Shown one piece after another: positions 39,948 through 49,443 of a stretch of 64,000 bases of DNA (its first letter is position 1; each line of letters begins with the position of its first letter). A program made the position numbers and the translations under genes. The notes below the pieces were generated by a model. It saw only the letters and a program-made list of their open reading frames with translations, was not told the DNA's origin and made no database searches. The stretch comes from Pseudomonas putida (GTDB lineage: Bacteria > Pseudomonadota > Gammaproteobacteria > Pseudomonadales > Pseudomonadaceae): positions 611,501 to 675,500 of the forward strand of contig NZ_CP018846.1 in NCBI RefSeq assembly GCF_002025705.1. The letters run 5' to 3'.

Positions 39948-39986
39948 TTTCCAAAACATGCACAGATACGTGGGTAATTTTGGAAA
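39948..39986. promoter_or_regulatory. Inverted repeat between the Lrp regulator and megL
   Basis: TTTCCAAAA (39948-39956) and TTTTGGAAA (39978-39986) are perfect inverted 9-mers with centres 30 bp apart, about three helical turns. The site is 35 bp before the regulator and 55 bp before megL, a plausible Lrp-type operator shared by both. Confidence 0.55.
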
Positions 39987-40040
39987 AATTCAGGCAGCTC
40001 GGTGGCATAAGCTTATAGCAAACCACCAGAGGCTGTTGCC

Positions 40041-41237
40041 ATGCGCGACTCCCATAACAACATCGGTTTTTCCACCCGCGCCATCCACTATGGCTACGAC
40101 CCGCTTTCCCACGGCGGTGCCTTGGTGCCGCCGGTTTATCAGACTGCAACCTATGCTTTCCCCAGCGTCGAATACGGCGCAGCATGCTTTGCCGGGGAGG
40201 AGGGCGGCCACTTCTACAGCCGCATCTCCAACCCGACCCTGGCCTTGCTGGAGCAGCGCATGGCGTCGCTGGAAGGGGGCGAGGCAGGCCTGGCGCTGGC
40301 CTCGGGCATGGGCGCGATCACATCGACCTTGTGGACCCTGCTGCGCCCCGGTGACGAACTGATCGTGGGGCGCACGGTGTATGGCTGCACCTTTGCCTTC
40401 ATGCACCATGGCATCGGCGAGTTCGGGGTGAAAATCCGCCATGTCGACCTCAACGACACCAGCGCGCTGAAAGCAGCGATCACCCACAAGACTCGGATGA
40501 TCTACTTCGAAACCCCGGCCAATCCGAACATGCAACTGGTCGATATCGCGGCGGTGGCCGAAGCGGCGCGGGGGCATGACCTGCATATCGTGGTCGACAA
40601 TACCTATTGCACGCCGTATCTGCAGCGGCCTCTGGAGTTGGGCGCCGACCTGGTGGTGCATTCGGCGACCAAGTACCTCAGTGGCCACGGTGATATCACG
40701 GCTGGCCTGGTGATCGGGCGCAAGGCGCTGGTGGACCGGATTCGCCTTGAAGGCCTCAAGGACATGACTGGCGCGGTACTGTCGCCGCACGATGCCTCAC
40801 TTTTGATGCGTGGCATCAAGACCCTCGCGTTGCGCATGGACCGTCACTGCGCGAATGCCCTGCAAGTTGCTGAATTCCTTGCGTGTCAGCCGCAGGTGGA
40901 GCTGATCCAGTATCCGGGGCTGCCCTCGTTCGCTCAATACGAACTGGCGCAGCGGCAGATGCGCTTGCCGGGCGGCATGATCGCTTTCGAGCTCAAGGGC
41001 GGTATCGAAGCCGGGCGGCGCTTCATGAATGCGCTGCAACTGTTTGCCCGGGCGGTGAGCCTGGGCGATGCCGAGTCGCTGGCGCAGCACCCTGCGAGCA
41101 TGACCCATTCCAGCTATACGCCCGAAGAGCGGGCGCATCACGGGATTTCCGAGGGCCTGGTGCGGTTGTCGGTGGGGCTGGAAGATGTCGAGGATCTGCT
41201 GGCGGATGTCGAGCAGGCTTTGAAGGCTTGCAGCTAG
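40041..41237 (+). CDS. megL: Methionine gamma-lyase
   Basis: PLP enzyme of 398 residues that splits L-methionine into methanethiol, 2-oxobutyrate and ammonia. Lys211 in SATKYLSGH binds PLP. Cys116 in VYGCTFAF is the residue that distinguishes methionine gamma-lyase from cystathionine lyases. Length and these positions equal those of the well-studied P. putida enzyme. It is divergent from the Lrp-type regulator, and its gene product lies in the same sulfur economy as cysD-cysNC upstream. Confidence 0.95.
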   Translation: MRDSHNNIGFSTRAIHYGYDPLSHGGALVPPVYQTATYAFPSVEYGAACFAGEEGGHFYSRISNPTLALLEQRMASLEGGEAGLALASGMGAITSTLWTLLRPGDELIVGRTVYGCTFAFMHHGIGEFGVKIRHVDLNDTSALKAAITHKTRMIYFETPANPNMQLVDIAAVAEAARGHDLHIVVDNTYCTPYLQRPLELGADLVVHSATKYLSGHGDITAGLVIGRKALVDRIRLEGLKDMTGAVLSPHDASLLMRGIKTLALRMDRHCANALQVAEFLACQPQVELIQYPGLPSFAQYELAQRQMRLPGGMIAFELKGGIEAGRRFMNALQLFARAVSLGDAESLAQHPASMTHSSYTPEERAHHGISEGLVRLSVGLEDVEDLLADVEQALKACS

Positions 41238-41249
41238 ATTGCTTGCTCG

Positions 41250-41281
41250 GGCCTCTTCGCGGGTTTACCCACGAAGAGGCC
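41250..41281. repeat. REP-like hairpin downstream of megL
   Basis: GGCCTCTTCG / CGAAGAGGCC arms enclose CGGGTTTACCCA. A single compact REP-derived palindrome 12 nt after the megL stop. Confidence 0.7.
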
Positions 41282-41295
41282 AGTGAATCCAGCCC

Positions 41296-41321
41296 AAGAA
41301 AAAGGCCTCATGCGAGGCCTT
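41296..41321 (-). terminator. Rho-independent terminator of yhcB
   Basis: Stem AAGGCCTC / GAGGCCTT with a 4-nt loop, followed on the minus strand by TTTTTCTT, 16 nt after the yhcB stop. The gene is convergent with megL. Confidence 0.8.
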
Positions 41322-41336
41322 GTTCGTTTAAGCGGT

Positions 41337-41774
41337 TCAGCGCTTGAGCCCGTAGCTCTCGTCGAGCATGCCCGGCGAGTTCGGCGACTTCGGTGCATAG
41401 TCGCGCGGCACTTCGGCGGTGTCCTTCGGCGGGGTCAGGCGGTCACGCGGACCCTGGGTACCCTCGGAGTGCAGGGCGGCGAGCAGACGCTGGCGGGTCA
41501 GCTCGTCGAGTGCCAGGTGGTTGGCGCCGTCGGCCAGGTGATCTTGCACGTCCTGGTAGCTCTGGGTCAGCTTCTTGACCAGTACCGCGGTGCTGTTGAA
41601 GTGGGTAACCACCTGGTTCTGGTAGCTGTCGAAACGCTGCTGGATATCGTCCAGCTGACGTTGGGTGCTGCTTGGCGCCGCATTGGGCAACAGGCGGGCC
41701 ACGATGAAACCGACCGCCACACCGATGACCAGGGCCAGGGTTGGCAACAACCAAACAAGGAGCGAGAGTTCCAC
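41337..41774 (-). CDS. YhcB/ZapG-like (DUF1043) inner-membrane protein
   Basis: A 145-residue protein with one N-terminal transmembrane helix (about 5-27, [19 protein letters not shown]). A coiled-coil segment (about 35-85) follows, then a Pro-rich disordered tail. This is the DUF1043 architecture; the E. coli member influences cell envelope and division. Single gene with its own terminator. Confidence 0.88.
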   Translation of the reverse strand: MELSLLVWLLPTLALVIGVAVGFIVARLLPNAAPSSTQRQLDDIQQRFDSYQNQVVTHFNSTAVLVKKLTQSYQDVQDHLADGANHLALDELTRQRLLAALHSEGTQGPRDRLTPPKDTAEVPRDYAPKSPNSPGMLDESYGLKR

Positions 41775-41909
41775 GAGTCCTTCCTCTATAAACGGCTTTG
41801 CTTTACGTTAACGGCTCAGACCTGCGCTGTATACCGCGAGCGATCGCAAATCAGAACAGAATTCCTCACCTAGACGAAACGACCCCCCTTGAGGTCACGG
41901 AGTAGTGCC

Positions 41910-42545
41910 TTGCTTGTTCGCGAAACCCCCTTGTTCATCGATGGCCCGATCGGCCAGCTGGAAGCCTTGTACCTGGATGTGGCCGATGCCCGCGGTGCGG
42001 TGCTGATCTGCCACCCCAACCCGGTCCAGGGCGGCACCATGCTCAACAAGGTGGTTTCGACCCTGCAGCGCACCGCCCGCGACGCCGGCTATGTGACCTT
42101 GCGCTTCAACTACCGCGGTGTCGGCCAAAGTGCCGGCAGCCATGACATGGGTGCTGGCGAGGTGGCCGATGCCGAGGCCGCCGCAGCGTGGTTGCGCGCG
42201 AAGCACCCCGAGCTGCCGCTGGTGCTGATGGGCTTCTCGTTCGGCGGCTTTGTCGCCACCAGCCTGGCCGGGCGCCTTGAAGCGCAAGGTGTGGCGCTGC
42301 AACAGCTGTTCATGATCGCCCCGGCGGTGATGCGCCTGACCGCCGACTTCCCGTTGCCACAGCGCTGCCCGATCGCCGTCGTGCAGCCGGACGCCGACGA
42401 AGTCGTCGATCCGCAACTGGTTTACGAATGGTCCGACGCACTGGGGCGCCCCCATGAGCTGCTGAAAGTGGCAGAATGCGGACACTTCTTCCATGGCAAG
42501 CTGACCGATCTGAAGGATCTGCTGCTGCCGCGCCTTTCGAACTGA
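41910..42545 (+). CDS. Alpha/beta hydrolase, short dienelactone-hydrolase-like
   Basis: Cytoplasmic protein of about 211 residues. I place the start at TTG 41910 because GGAG lies 8 nt before it; another TTG at 41889 is in frame. Conserved parts are [12 protein letters not shown] (oxyanion region), [13 protein letters not shown] and the nucleophile elbow GFSFGG. The catalytic Asp lies in [11 protein letters not shown] and the His in ECGHFFHG. Substrate unknown. The stop is 25 bp before trpS. Confidence 0.85.
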   Translation: MLVRETPLFIDGPIGQLEALYLDVADARGAVLICHPNPVQGGTMLNKVVSTLQRTARDAGYVTLRFNYRGVGQSAGSHDMGAGEVADAEAAAAWLRAKHPELPLVLMGFSFGGFVATSLAGRLEAQGVALQQLFMIAPAVMRLTADFPLPQRCPIAVVQPDADEVVDPQLVYEWSDALGRPHELLKVAECGHFFHGKLTDLKDLLLPRLSN

Positions 42546-42570
42546 GCCAAGCCTGAATAAGCGAACACCC

Positions 42571-43914
42571 ATGACCACGCGCATCCTCACCGGTATCACC
42601 ACCACCGGCACCCCGCACCTGGGCAACTACGCCGGCGCCATCCGCCCGGCGATCGTCGCCAGCCAGCAGCCCGGTGTCGACTCGTTCTACTTCCTGGCCG
42701 ACTACCACGCCCTGATCAAGTGCGACGACCCGCTGCGCATCCAGCGTTCGCGCCTGGAAATCGCCGCCACCTGGCTGGCCGGTGGCCTGGACCCGGCGAA
42801 GGTAACCTTCTACCGCCAGTCCGACATCCCCGAGATCCCGGAACTGACCTGGCTGCTGACTTGCGTCGCGGCCAAGGGCCTGCTCAACCGCGCCCACGCC
42901 TACAAGGCCTCGGTGGACAAGAACCTGGAAACCGGCGAAGACCCGGACGCCGGCGTGACCATGGGTCTGTACAGCTACCCCGTGCTGATGGCCGCAGACA
43001 TCCTGATGTTCAATGCCAACAAGGTGCCGGTCGGCCGTGACCAGATCCAGCACGTGGAAATGGCCCGTGACATCGGCCAGCGCTTCAACCACCTGTTCGG
43101 CCAGGGCAACGACTTCTTCGCCCTGCCGGAAGCGGTGATCGAGGAGAGCGTGGCGACCCTGCCGGGCCTGGACGGGCGCAAGATGTCGAAAAGCTACGAC
43201 AACACCATCCCGTTGTTCACCAGCGCCAAGGACATGAAAGACGCCATCTCGCGCATCGTCACCGACTCGCGTGCGCCTGGCGAAGCCAAGGACCCGGACA
43301 ATTCGCACCTGTTCACCCTGTTCCAGGCCTTCTCGACGCCAGCGCAGTGCGCAGCGTTCCGCGAAGAGCTGCTGCAGGGCCTGGGCTGGGGCGAGGCCAA
43401 GCAGCGCCTGTTCCAGCTGCTCGACGGCCAATTGGCCGAGAAGCGCGAGCACTATCACCAGCTGATCTCGCGCCCGGCAGACCTGGAGGACATCCTCCTT
43501 GCCGGCGCCGCCAAGGCCCGCAAGATCGCCACCCCGTTCCTCGAGCAGCTGCGTGAGGCCGTTGGCCTGCGTTCGTTCCGCAGCAGCGTGCAGGCCACCA
43601 CCGAAGTGAAGAAGAAAGCCGCCAAGAGCGCGCGCTTTGTCAGCTTCCGTGACGAAGATGGCAGCTTCCGCTTTCGCCTGCTGGCCGCCGATGGCGAGCA
43701 ATTGCTGCTGTCGCGCAGCTTCGCCGACGGCAAGAGCGCCGGTGCCGTGAGCAAGCAGCTGCAGCAGGGCGGCGAAGCCGACGTGCGTGTCGAAGGCCTG
43801 GGCTTCAGCCTGTGGCTCAACGGCGAGCAGGTTGCCGACGGGCCGCAGTTCGACAGCGCCGAAGCCCGTGATTCGGCTGTCGAAAGCCTTCGTGTAGCGC
43901 TTCAGCCGTTGTAG
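42571..43914 (+). CDS. trpS: Tryptophanyl-tRNA synthetase
   Basis: Class I aminoacyl-tRNA synthetase of 447 residues charging tRNA-Trp. HIGH-type motif [11 protein letters not shown] is near the N-terminus and [10 protein letters not shown] is the KMSKS loop. It is about 100 residues longer than the E. coli enzyme, with a C-terminal extension from about residue 340 that is usual in pseudomonads. The stop codon TAG lies inside the first bases of a REP unit. Confidence 0.95.
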   Translation: MTTRILTGITTTGTPHLGNYAGAIRPAIVASQQPGVDSFYFLADYHALIKCDDPLRIQRSRLEIAATWLAGGLDPAKVTFYRQSDIPEIPELTWLLTCVAAKGLLNRAHAYKASVDKNLETGEDPDAGVTMGLYSYPVLMAADILMFNANKVPVGRDQIQHVEMARDIGQRFNHLFGQGNDFFALPEAVIEESVATLPGLDGRKMSKSYDNTIPLFTSAKDMKDAISRIVTDSRAPGEAKDPDNSHLFTLFQAFSTPAQCAAFREELLQGLGWGEAKQRLFQLLDGQLAEKREHYHQLISRPADLEDILLAGAAKARKIATPFLEQLREAVGLRSFRSSVQATTEVKKKAAKSARFVSFRDEDGSFRFRLLAADGEQLLLSRSFADGKSAGAVSKQLQQGGEADVRVEGLGFSLWLNGEQVADGPQFDSAEARDSAVESLRVALQPL

Positions 43915-44020
43915 GAGCGGATTTATCCGCGAACACCGGCATAGCCGGTGCCAGGCACCGCGTTGTCTGCTTCGCGGGTAAATCGGGGCGCCGAACCGCC
44001 GCTCCCACAGGAATGCGAAC
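43911..44020. repeat. Degenerate REP pair downstream of trpS
   Basis: GTAGGAGCGGATTTATCCGCG at 43911 and an inverted unit CTTCGCGGGTAAATC..CCGCTCCCACAGG near 43972-44015, the latter interrupted by GGGGCGCCGAACCG. The first unit supplies the trpS stop codon. Confidence 0.7.
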
Positions 44021-44112
44021 CGCCTGAGGCATTTCGCCGCAAGTCTGATTGCCATTAAGCGGGCCTGTCGCTACAGTGACGGCCCGTTTTTTGTTGCCTC
44101 GCTAACGAAATC

Positions 44113-45207
44113 ATGACGCCCCTAGAACGATATCAAGCAGATCTGAAACGTCCCGACTTCTTCCATGACGCGGCGCAGGAAACTGCGGTACGTCACCTGC
44201 AGCGTCTATACGACGACCTGGTGCACGCGCAGAACAAAAAGCCGGGCGTGTTCGGCAAGCTGTTCGGCAAGAAGGAGCAGACGCCGGTCAAAGGCCTGTA
44301 CTTCTGGGGTGGAGTAGGGCGCGGCAAGACCTATCTGGTCGACACCTTCTACGAAGCGCTGCCGTTCAAGCAGAAGATGCGCACGCACTTCCACCGCTTC
44401 ATGAAGCGCGTCCACGAGGAAATGAAAACCCTCAAGGGCGAAAAGAACCCGCTGACCATCATTGCCAAGCGCTTCAGCGACGAAGCCAAGGTGATCTGCT
44501 TCGACGAATTCTTCGTTTCCGACATCACCGATGCCATGATCCTTGGCACTTTGATGGAAGAGCTGTTCAAGAACGGTGTCTCGCTGGTGGCGACCTCCAA
44601 CATCGTCCCTGACGGCCTGTACAAGGACGGCCTGCAGCGCGCGCGCTTCCTGCCGGCCATCGCCATGATCAAGCAGTACACCGACGTGGTGAACGTCGAC
44701 AGCGGCGTCGACTACCGTTTGCGTCACCTGGAGCAGGCCGAACTGTTCCACTTCCCGCTCAACGATGCGGCGCACCAGAGCATGCGCGCCAGCTTCAAGG
44801 CGCTGACGCCCGAGTGCACCCAGGCCGTCGAGAACGACGTGCTGATGATCGAAAACCGCCCGATCAACGCCTTGCGCACCTGCGACGACGTCGCCTGGTT
44901 CGACTTCCGTGCCCTGTGTGACGGGCCGCGCAGCCAGAACGACTACATCGAGCTGGGCAAGATCTTCCATGCCGTGTTGCTGAGCAACGTGGAGCAGATG
45001 GGCGTCACTACCGATGACATCGCTCGCCGCTTCATCAACATGGTGGACGAGTTCTACGACCGTAACGTCAAGCTGATCATCTCGGCCGAGGTGGAGCTGA
45101 AAGACCTCTACACCGGCGGGCGCCTGAGCTTCGAGTTCCAGCGCACCCTGAGCCGCTTGCTGGAAATGCAGTCGCACGAATTCCTCTCGCGCGCACACAA
45201 GCCGTAA
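44113..45207 (+). CDS. zapE: ZapE (AFG1-like) cell-division ATPase
   Basis: P-loop ATPase of 364 residues. The E. coli member associates with the Z-ring and is needed under low-oxygen or heat stress. Walker A is GGVGRGKTYLVD and Walker B VICFDEFFVSD. The typical AFG1 N-terminus MTPLERYQADL is at ATG 44113. Single gene followed by a very long REP inverted repeat. Confidence 0.93.
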   Translation: MTPLERYQADLKRPDFFHDAAQETAVRHLQRLYDDLVHAQNKKPGVFGKLFGKKEQTPVKGLYFWGGVGRGKTYLVDTFYEALPFKQKMRTHFHRFMKRVHEEMKTLKGEKNPLTIIAKRFSDEAKVICFDEFFVSDITDAMILGTLMEELFKNGVSLVATSNIVPDGLYKDGLQRARFLPAIAMIKQYTDVVNVDSGVDYRLRHLEQAELFHFPLNDAAHQSMRASFKALTPECTQAVENDVLMIENRPINALRTCDDVAWFDFRALCDGPRSQNDYIELGKIFHAVLLSNVEQMGVTTDDIARRFINMVDEFYDRNVKLIISAEVELKDLYTGGRLSFEFQRTLSRLLEMQSHEFLSRAHKP

Positions 45208-45213
45208 GATCCT

Positions 45214-45334
45214 GGGGCCGCTTTGCGGCCCTTTCCGACCGGTCCGGCGCCCCGGCAAGGCCGCTCCTACAGGCGAACGCGAAGCGGCCTTGCCGGGGCG
45301 CCGGACCGGTCGGAAAGGGCTGCAAAGCAGCCCC
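45214..45334. repeat. 52-bp near-perfect inverted repeat (REP variant with GGCGCCGG)
   Basis: Arms 45214-45265 and 45283-45334 are inverted copies with only two mismatches and a 17-bp spacer. They combine the usual GGCCGCTTTGCGGCC hairpin with a GGCGCCGGACCGGTC block in place of the GCGACAC core seen elsewhere. The element lies between convergent zapE and the AraC-type gene. Confidence 0.9.
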
Positions 45335-45341
45335 ATTGGCC

Positions 45342-46346
45342 TCAGGCCTCTTGCATGAACTGCTGGCGATACTGGTTCGGCGACAACTCAGTATGCTGGC
45401 GGAACAACCGTGCGAAGAAACTCGCATCGTCGTAACCGACCTCATAACTGATGGTCTTGATGCTTTTGCGTGTGCTCGACAGCAGCCCCTTGGCCGTCTC
45501 GATGCGTAACCGCTGCAGGTAGTGCAACGGCTTGTCACCGGTCGCCCCCTGGAAACGCCGCATGAAGTTGCGGATGCTCATGCCATGGTTGCGGGCAACA
45601 TCCTCGAAGCGGAACTTGTCGGCGAAGTGTTCTTCCAGCCAGTGCTGGATCTGCAGGATGATCAGGTCCTGGTGCAGTTTCTGGCCGCCAAAACCCATAC
45701 GCCCAGGCGTGTAGTTGCGCTGCACTTCGTAGAGGATGTCGCGGGCCACGGCACGCGCCACATTTGCGCCGCAGAAGCGCTCGATCAGGTAGATGTACAG
45801 GTCGCAGGCTGATGTGGTGCCGCCGGCGCAGTACAGGTTGTCGGCGTCGGTCAGGTGCTTGTCCTGGTTCAGGCGGATCTTCGGGAAGCGCTCGGCGAAG
45901 CTGTTGAAGAAACGCCAGTAGGTGGTTGCCTCCTTGCCGTCTAGCAGGCCGGATTCAGCCAGCCAGAACACCCCGCTGGCTTCGGCACACAGTACGGCGC
46001 CACGGGCGTGCTGTTCGCGCAGCCATGGCAGCACCTGTGGATAACGTTGCAGGAGGTTGTCGAAATCGTCCCAGAAGGCCGGGAGGATGATCACGTCGGC
46101 ATCATCGAGGCCGCCTTCGACCGGCAGCTGCACATTGCTGAAGCTATCCACCGGCTCGCCATCGGGGCTCACCAGGCAAATCTCGAACATGGGCTGCAAG
46201 CCCAGGCCCAGCTGCTTGCTGTAGCGCAGGCTGGCCAGATGGAAGAAATCCTTGGCCTGCATCAGGGTCGATGCGAACACCTTGTCAATGGCCAGGATGC
46301 TGACGCGCCGCAGCGACGCCGAGGGTTGGGTAAACATCATTGTCAT
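45342..46346 (-). CDS. GlxA-type AraC-family transcriptional regulator
   Basis: The 334-residue regulator has an N-terminal DJ-1/PfpI-like domain (about 15-190; the nucleophile-elbow cysteine is in AVLCAEASGVFW). Two AraC helix-turn-helix motifs lie in about 230-330 (FRFEDVARNHGMSIRNFMRRF and the motif around KTISYEVGYDDASFFARLF). Members often control amine or amino-acid catabolism; the target here is unknown. The upstream neighbour tas is on the same strand with a 105-bp gap. Confidence 0.9.
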   Translation of the reverse strand: MTMMFTQPSASLRRVSILAIDKVFASTLMQAKDFFHLASLRYSKQLGLGLQPMFEICLVSPDGEPVDSFSNVQLPVEGGLDDADVIILPAFWDDFDNLLQRYPQVLPWLREQHARGAVLCAEASGVFWLAESGLLDGKEATTYWRFFNSFAERFPKIRLNQDKHLTDADNLYCAGGTTSACDLYIYLIERFCGANVARAVARDILYEVQRNYTPGRMGFGGQKLHQDLIILQIQHWLEEHFADKFRFEDVARNHGMSIRNFMRRFQGATGDKPLHYLQRLRIETAKGLLSSTRKSIKTISYEVGYDDASFFARLFRQHTELSPNQYRQQFMQEA

Positions 46347-46451
46347 TGTTCTTATAGGGTAGAGTGGTCAATCACCGGCTGGATCGTCTTATTTTTTGGC
46401 GATTGTGTCTACCCCGTGTAACTGGCGGGCCGCGAGGCGGCCCCTTGCGGC

Positions 46452-47492
46452 TCAAGGTGCAGGGTTCGGCTGTTCCTGGTGGATTGCCTCGATCGCCGCC
46501 AGCAGTTCGTCGCTGAGGTTCAGCTGCAGGCTGTCGAGGTTGCTCTGCAGTTGCAGCAGGTCGGTCGCGCCGATGATGTTGCTGGTCACGAACGGCTGCC
46601 GGGTGACGAACGCCAGGGCCATCTGCGCCGGGTCCAGGCCATGCGCCTGGGCCAGCTGTACATAACGGCTGCAGGCCGACACGGTCTGCGGGTTGGAGTA
46701 GCGGGCGAAGCGGCTGAACAGGGTCAGCCGGCCTTTCTCTGGCCGTGCACCGTGCTCGTACTTGCCCGAGAGCATGCCGAATGCCAGCGGCGAATAGGCC
46801 AGCAGGCCGCACTGCTCGCGGATTGCCACTTCCGCCAGGCCCACTTCGAAGCTGCGGTTGAGCAGGTTGTAAGGGTTCTGGATCGACACCGCCCGCGGCC
46901 AGCCGCGGCTATCGGCCAGGTGCAGGAATTTCATCGTGCCCCATGGCGTTTCGTTGGACAGGCCGATGTGGCGGATCTTGCCGGCACGCACCTGCTCGTC
47001 GAGTACTTCGAGGGTTTCTTCCAGTGGGGTGAACAGGTCGTTGGCCAGGTGCTGGTAACCGAGCTTGCCGAAGAAGTTGGTGCTGCGCTCCGGCCAGTGC
47101 AGCTGGTAGAGATCGATGCGGTCGGTCTGCAGGCGCTTGAGGCTCTCGTCCAGTGCGGCAACGATGTGCTGGCGGTTGTGCTTGAGCTGGCCGTCGCGGA
47201 TGTGGCTGATGCCGTTGCCGGGGCCGGCGACCTTGCTCGCCAGCACCCAGTCGTCGCGGTCGTCGTTGGCGCGGAACCAGTTGCCGATGATGCGCTCGGT
47301 GGCCGCGTAGGTTTCAGGGCGTGGCGGCACCGGGTACATCTCGGCGGTGTCGATGAAGTTGATGCCGCTGGCCTTGGCCAGGGCAATCTGCTCGAAAGCC
47401 TCGTCCTGGGTATTCTGCTCGCCCCAGGTCATGGTGCCCAGGCACAGGGCGCTGACGTCGAGGTCGGTACGGCCGAGCTTGCGGTATTCCAT
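46452..47492 (-). CDS. tas: Tas-type NADP(H)-dependent aldo-keto reductase
   Basis: TIM-barrel aldo-keto reductase of 346 residues, the same length as E. coli Tas. ATG 47492 (MEYRKLGRTDLDVS) follows AGGAG; an in-frame codon seven residues earlier is less likely. The active-site pieces are the Asp-Tyr in DTAEMYPVPP, the Lys in WVLASKVAG and the His in YQLHWPER. Natural substrate unknown; Tas suppresses tyrosine auxotrophy in E. coli. Confidence 0.9.
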   Translation of the reverse strand: MEYRKLGRTDLDVSALCLGTMTWGEQNTQDEAFEQIALAKASGINFIDTAEMYPVPPRPETYAATERIIGNWFRANDDRDDWVLASKVAGPGNGISHIRDGQLKHNRQHIVAALDESLKRLQTDRIDLYQLHWPERSTNFFGKLGYQHLANDLFTPLEETLEVLDEQVRAGKIRHIGLSNETPWGTMKFLHLADSRGWPRAVSIQNPYNLLNRSFEVGLAEVAIREQCGLLAYSPLAFGMLSGKYEHGARPEKGRLTLFSRFARYSNPQTVSACSRYVQLAQAHGLDPAQMALAFVTRQPFVTSNIIGATDLLQLQSNLDSLQLNLSDELLAAIEAIHQEQPNPAP

Positions 47493-47677
47493 CGGGAAAA
47501 CACTCCTTGGCAAAGAAGCCCATCAAAGCAGGTTGAAATTTTTCGTGCAATCTGGATAATTCTGCCCCTCTCCGTGTGGCGGAAGTGATGCACCACCACG
47601 CAGGAAGAACCCCGTCGAACATTGGCGTGCCCGACCCGAGCCCCCAAAAGCGTCAGCGTTCGGCTGCGCGCTTGCCC

Positions 47678-47706
47678 TTGGCAAGCTGTGCACTATCCAG
47701 TAAGAT
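47678..47706 (+). promoter_or_regulatory. Sigma-70 promoter of rplM-rpsI
   Basis: TTGGCA-N17-TAAGAT (47678-47683, 47701-47706), with transcription expected near 47713 and a leader of about 37 nt before rplM. The rest of the 47,514-47,677 gap shows nothing I can name. Confidence 0.65.
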
Positions 47707-47749
47707 TCGCCGTCTATTTTTCGCTGGGCGGCCTCTGAGGCTTTAGAGA

Positions 47750-48178
47750 ATGAAAACTTTTACTGCTAAACCGGAAACAGTAAAGCGCGAGTGGTTCGTA
47801 GTTGACGCCGCTGGCCAGACCCTGGGTCGTCTGGCTACCGAAATCGCTACCCGTCTGCGTGGCAAGCACAAACCAGAATACACCCCTCACGTTGACACCG
47901 GCGACTACATCGTCGTCATCAACGCTGAACAGGTTCGTGTGACTGGTGCCAAGTCTTCCGACAAAATGTACTACTCCCACTCCGGTTTCCCGGGCGGTAT
48001 CAAGGAAATCAACTTCGAGAAGTTGATCGCCAAGGCCCCTGAGCGTGTTATCGAAACCGCGGTCAAAGGCATGCTGCCTAAGAACCCGCTGGGTCGCGAC
48101 ATGTACCGTAAGCTGAAAGTGTACGCGGGTGCTGCTCACCCACACACTGCTCAGCAGCCTCAAGAACTGAAGATCTAA
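47750..48178 (+). CDS. rplM: 50S ribosomal protein L13
   Basis: Ribosomal large-subunit protein of 142 residues, the exact bacterial length. It has the signature [22 protein letters not shown] region and ends [13 protein letters not shown]. It is co-transcribed with rpsI, 14 bp downstream, as in nearly all proteobacteria. Codon use is more biased than in neighbours, as expected for high expression. Confidence 0.98.
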
Positions 48179-48192
48179 CGGGAAAGTTCATT

Positions 48193-48585
48193 ATGTCGGC
48201 GACTCAAAATTACGGCACTGGCCGTCGCAAGACCGCAACCGCTCGCGTTTTCCTGCGTCCGGGTACTGGTAACATTTCCATCAACAACCGTTCTCTGGAC
48301 GTGTTCTTCGGTCGCGAAACCGCTCGCATGGTTGTTCGCCAGCCGCTCGAGCTGACCGAAACCGTTGAGAAGTTCGACATCTACGTCACCGTTTCCGGTG
48401 GTGGTGTCAGCGGTCAGGCCGGTGCGATCCGTCACGGTATCACCCGCGCTCTGATGGAATACGACGAAACCCTGCGTGGCGCTCTGCGTCGTGCTGGCTT
48501 CGTCACCCGCGACGCTCGTGAAGTCGAGCGTAAGAAAGTGGGTCTGCGTAAAGCGCGTAAGCGTCCTCAGTACTCCAAGCGTTAA
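48193..48585 (+). CDS. rpsI: 30S ribosomal protein S9
   Basis: Small-subunit protein of 130 residues. The basic C-terminal tail ending RKRPQYSKR reaches the decoding site and contacts P-site tRNA. The N-terminal [15 protein letters not shown] is universal. Second gene of rplM-rpsI, closed by a strong terminator. Confidence 0.98.
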   Translation: MSATQNYGTGRRKTATARVFLRPGTGNISINNRSLDVFFGRETARMVVRQPLELTETVEKFDIYVTVSGGGVSGQAGAIRHGITRALMEYDETLRGALRRAGFVTRDAREVERKKVGLRKARKRPQYSKR

Positions 48586-48605
48586 TACCGCTTCGGCAGT
48601 CGAAA

Positions 48606-48638
48606 AAAGCCCGGTTCCTTGGAACCGGGCTTTTTTTT
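48606..48638 (+). terminator. Rho-independent terminator of rplM-rpsI
   Basis: AGCCCGGTTCC / GGAACCGGGCT stem with a 2-nt TT turn, then TTTTTTT, 23 nt after the rpsI stop. Confidence 0.95.
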
Positions 48639-48735
48639 GTGCTTGAACTAACCTGTCAGCATGTCGGTGACCACTTGTCGCATAGACGCAGATCAAGCAA
48701 AGCGCGGGTTATAGCTCCCTGTGGGGGTAATCACC

Positions 48736-48765
48736 TTGTCACTGTGTGGATTTGTTTCTTACCAT
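48736..48765 (+). promoter_or_regulatory. Possible promoter of petABC
   Basis: TTGTCA (48736-48741), 18 nt, then TACCAT (48760-48765). The -10 matches only four of six bases, so this is tentative; it is the best candidate in the 211-bp gap before petA. Confidence 0.35.
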
Positions 48766-48849
48766 GGCGGCCAATTTTTAGCGCCACAGACACAACCTAA
48801 GTACAGGCCAGGTCCAACTGGCCAAGCAAAGCTGATGGGAGAGGACTGA

Positions 48850-49443
48850 ATGAGCAATGACGGCGTCAACGCAGGCCGGCGCCGCTTCCTCGTAGCCGCG
48901 ACATCCGTGGTCGGGGCAGCGGGGGCAGTGGGGGCTGCGGTACCGTTCGTGGGGTCATGGTTTCCCAGTGCCAAGGCGAAGGCGGCCGGCGCACCGGTGA
49001 AGGTCAATATTGCCAAGGTCGAGCCGGGGCAGCAGATGGTTGCCGAGTGGCGTGGCCAGCCGGTATTCATCGTGCGGCGAACGCAGGAGATCCTTGGCAA
49101 CCTGAAGAAGATCGAAGGTGACCTCTCCGACCCTCAGTCGAAGAGCTCGGTGCAGCCGGCCTATGTCGATCCCGAGGTTCGCTCGATCAAGCCGGAAATC
49201 CTCATTCTCGTAGGCCTCTGCACGCACCTGGGCTGCTCGCCGACCTTCCGCCCGGAAGTCGCGCCTGCAGACCTCGGGCCGAAGTGGGTCGGTGGCTATT
49301 TCTGCCCTTGCCACGGCTCCCACTACGACCTGGCCGGTCGTGTCTACAAGTCGCAGCCGGCGCCTCTCAACCTGCCAGTGCCGCCGCACTCTTATGAGTC
49401 GGACGACATCGTCGTCATCGGCGTCGACCAGGAGAAAGCATGA
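48850..49443 (+). CDS. petA: Ubiquinol-cytochrome c reductase Rieske iron-sulfur subunit
   Basis: The 197-residue Rieske protein of the cytochrome bc1 complex carries electrons from ubiquinol to cytochrome c1. The N-terminus GRRRFLVAATSVV is a twin-arginine signal that stays as a membrane anchor. The 2Fe-2S ligands lie in CTHLGCSPTF and CPCHGSHYD. First gene of petABC; its stop overlaps the petB start. Confidence 0.97.
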   Translation: MSNDGVNAGRRRFLVAATSVVGAAGAVGAAVPFVGSWFPSAKAKAAGAPVKVNIAKVEPGQQMVAEWRGQPVFIVRRTQEILGNLKKIEGDLSDPQSKSSVQPAYVDPEVRSIKPEILILVGLCTHLGCSPTFRPEVAPADLGPKWVGGYFCPCHGSHYDLAGRVYKSQPAPLNLPVPPHSYESDDIVVIGVDQEKA

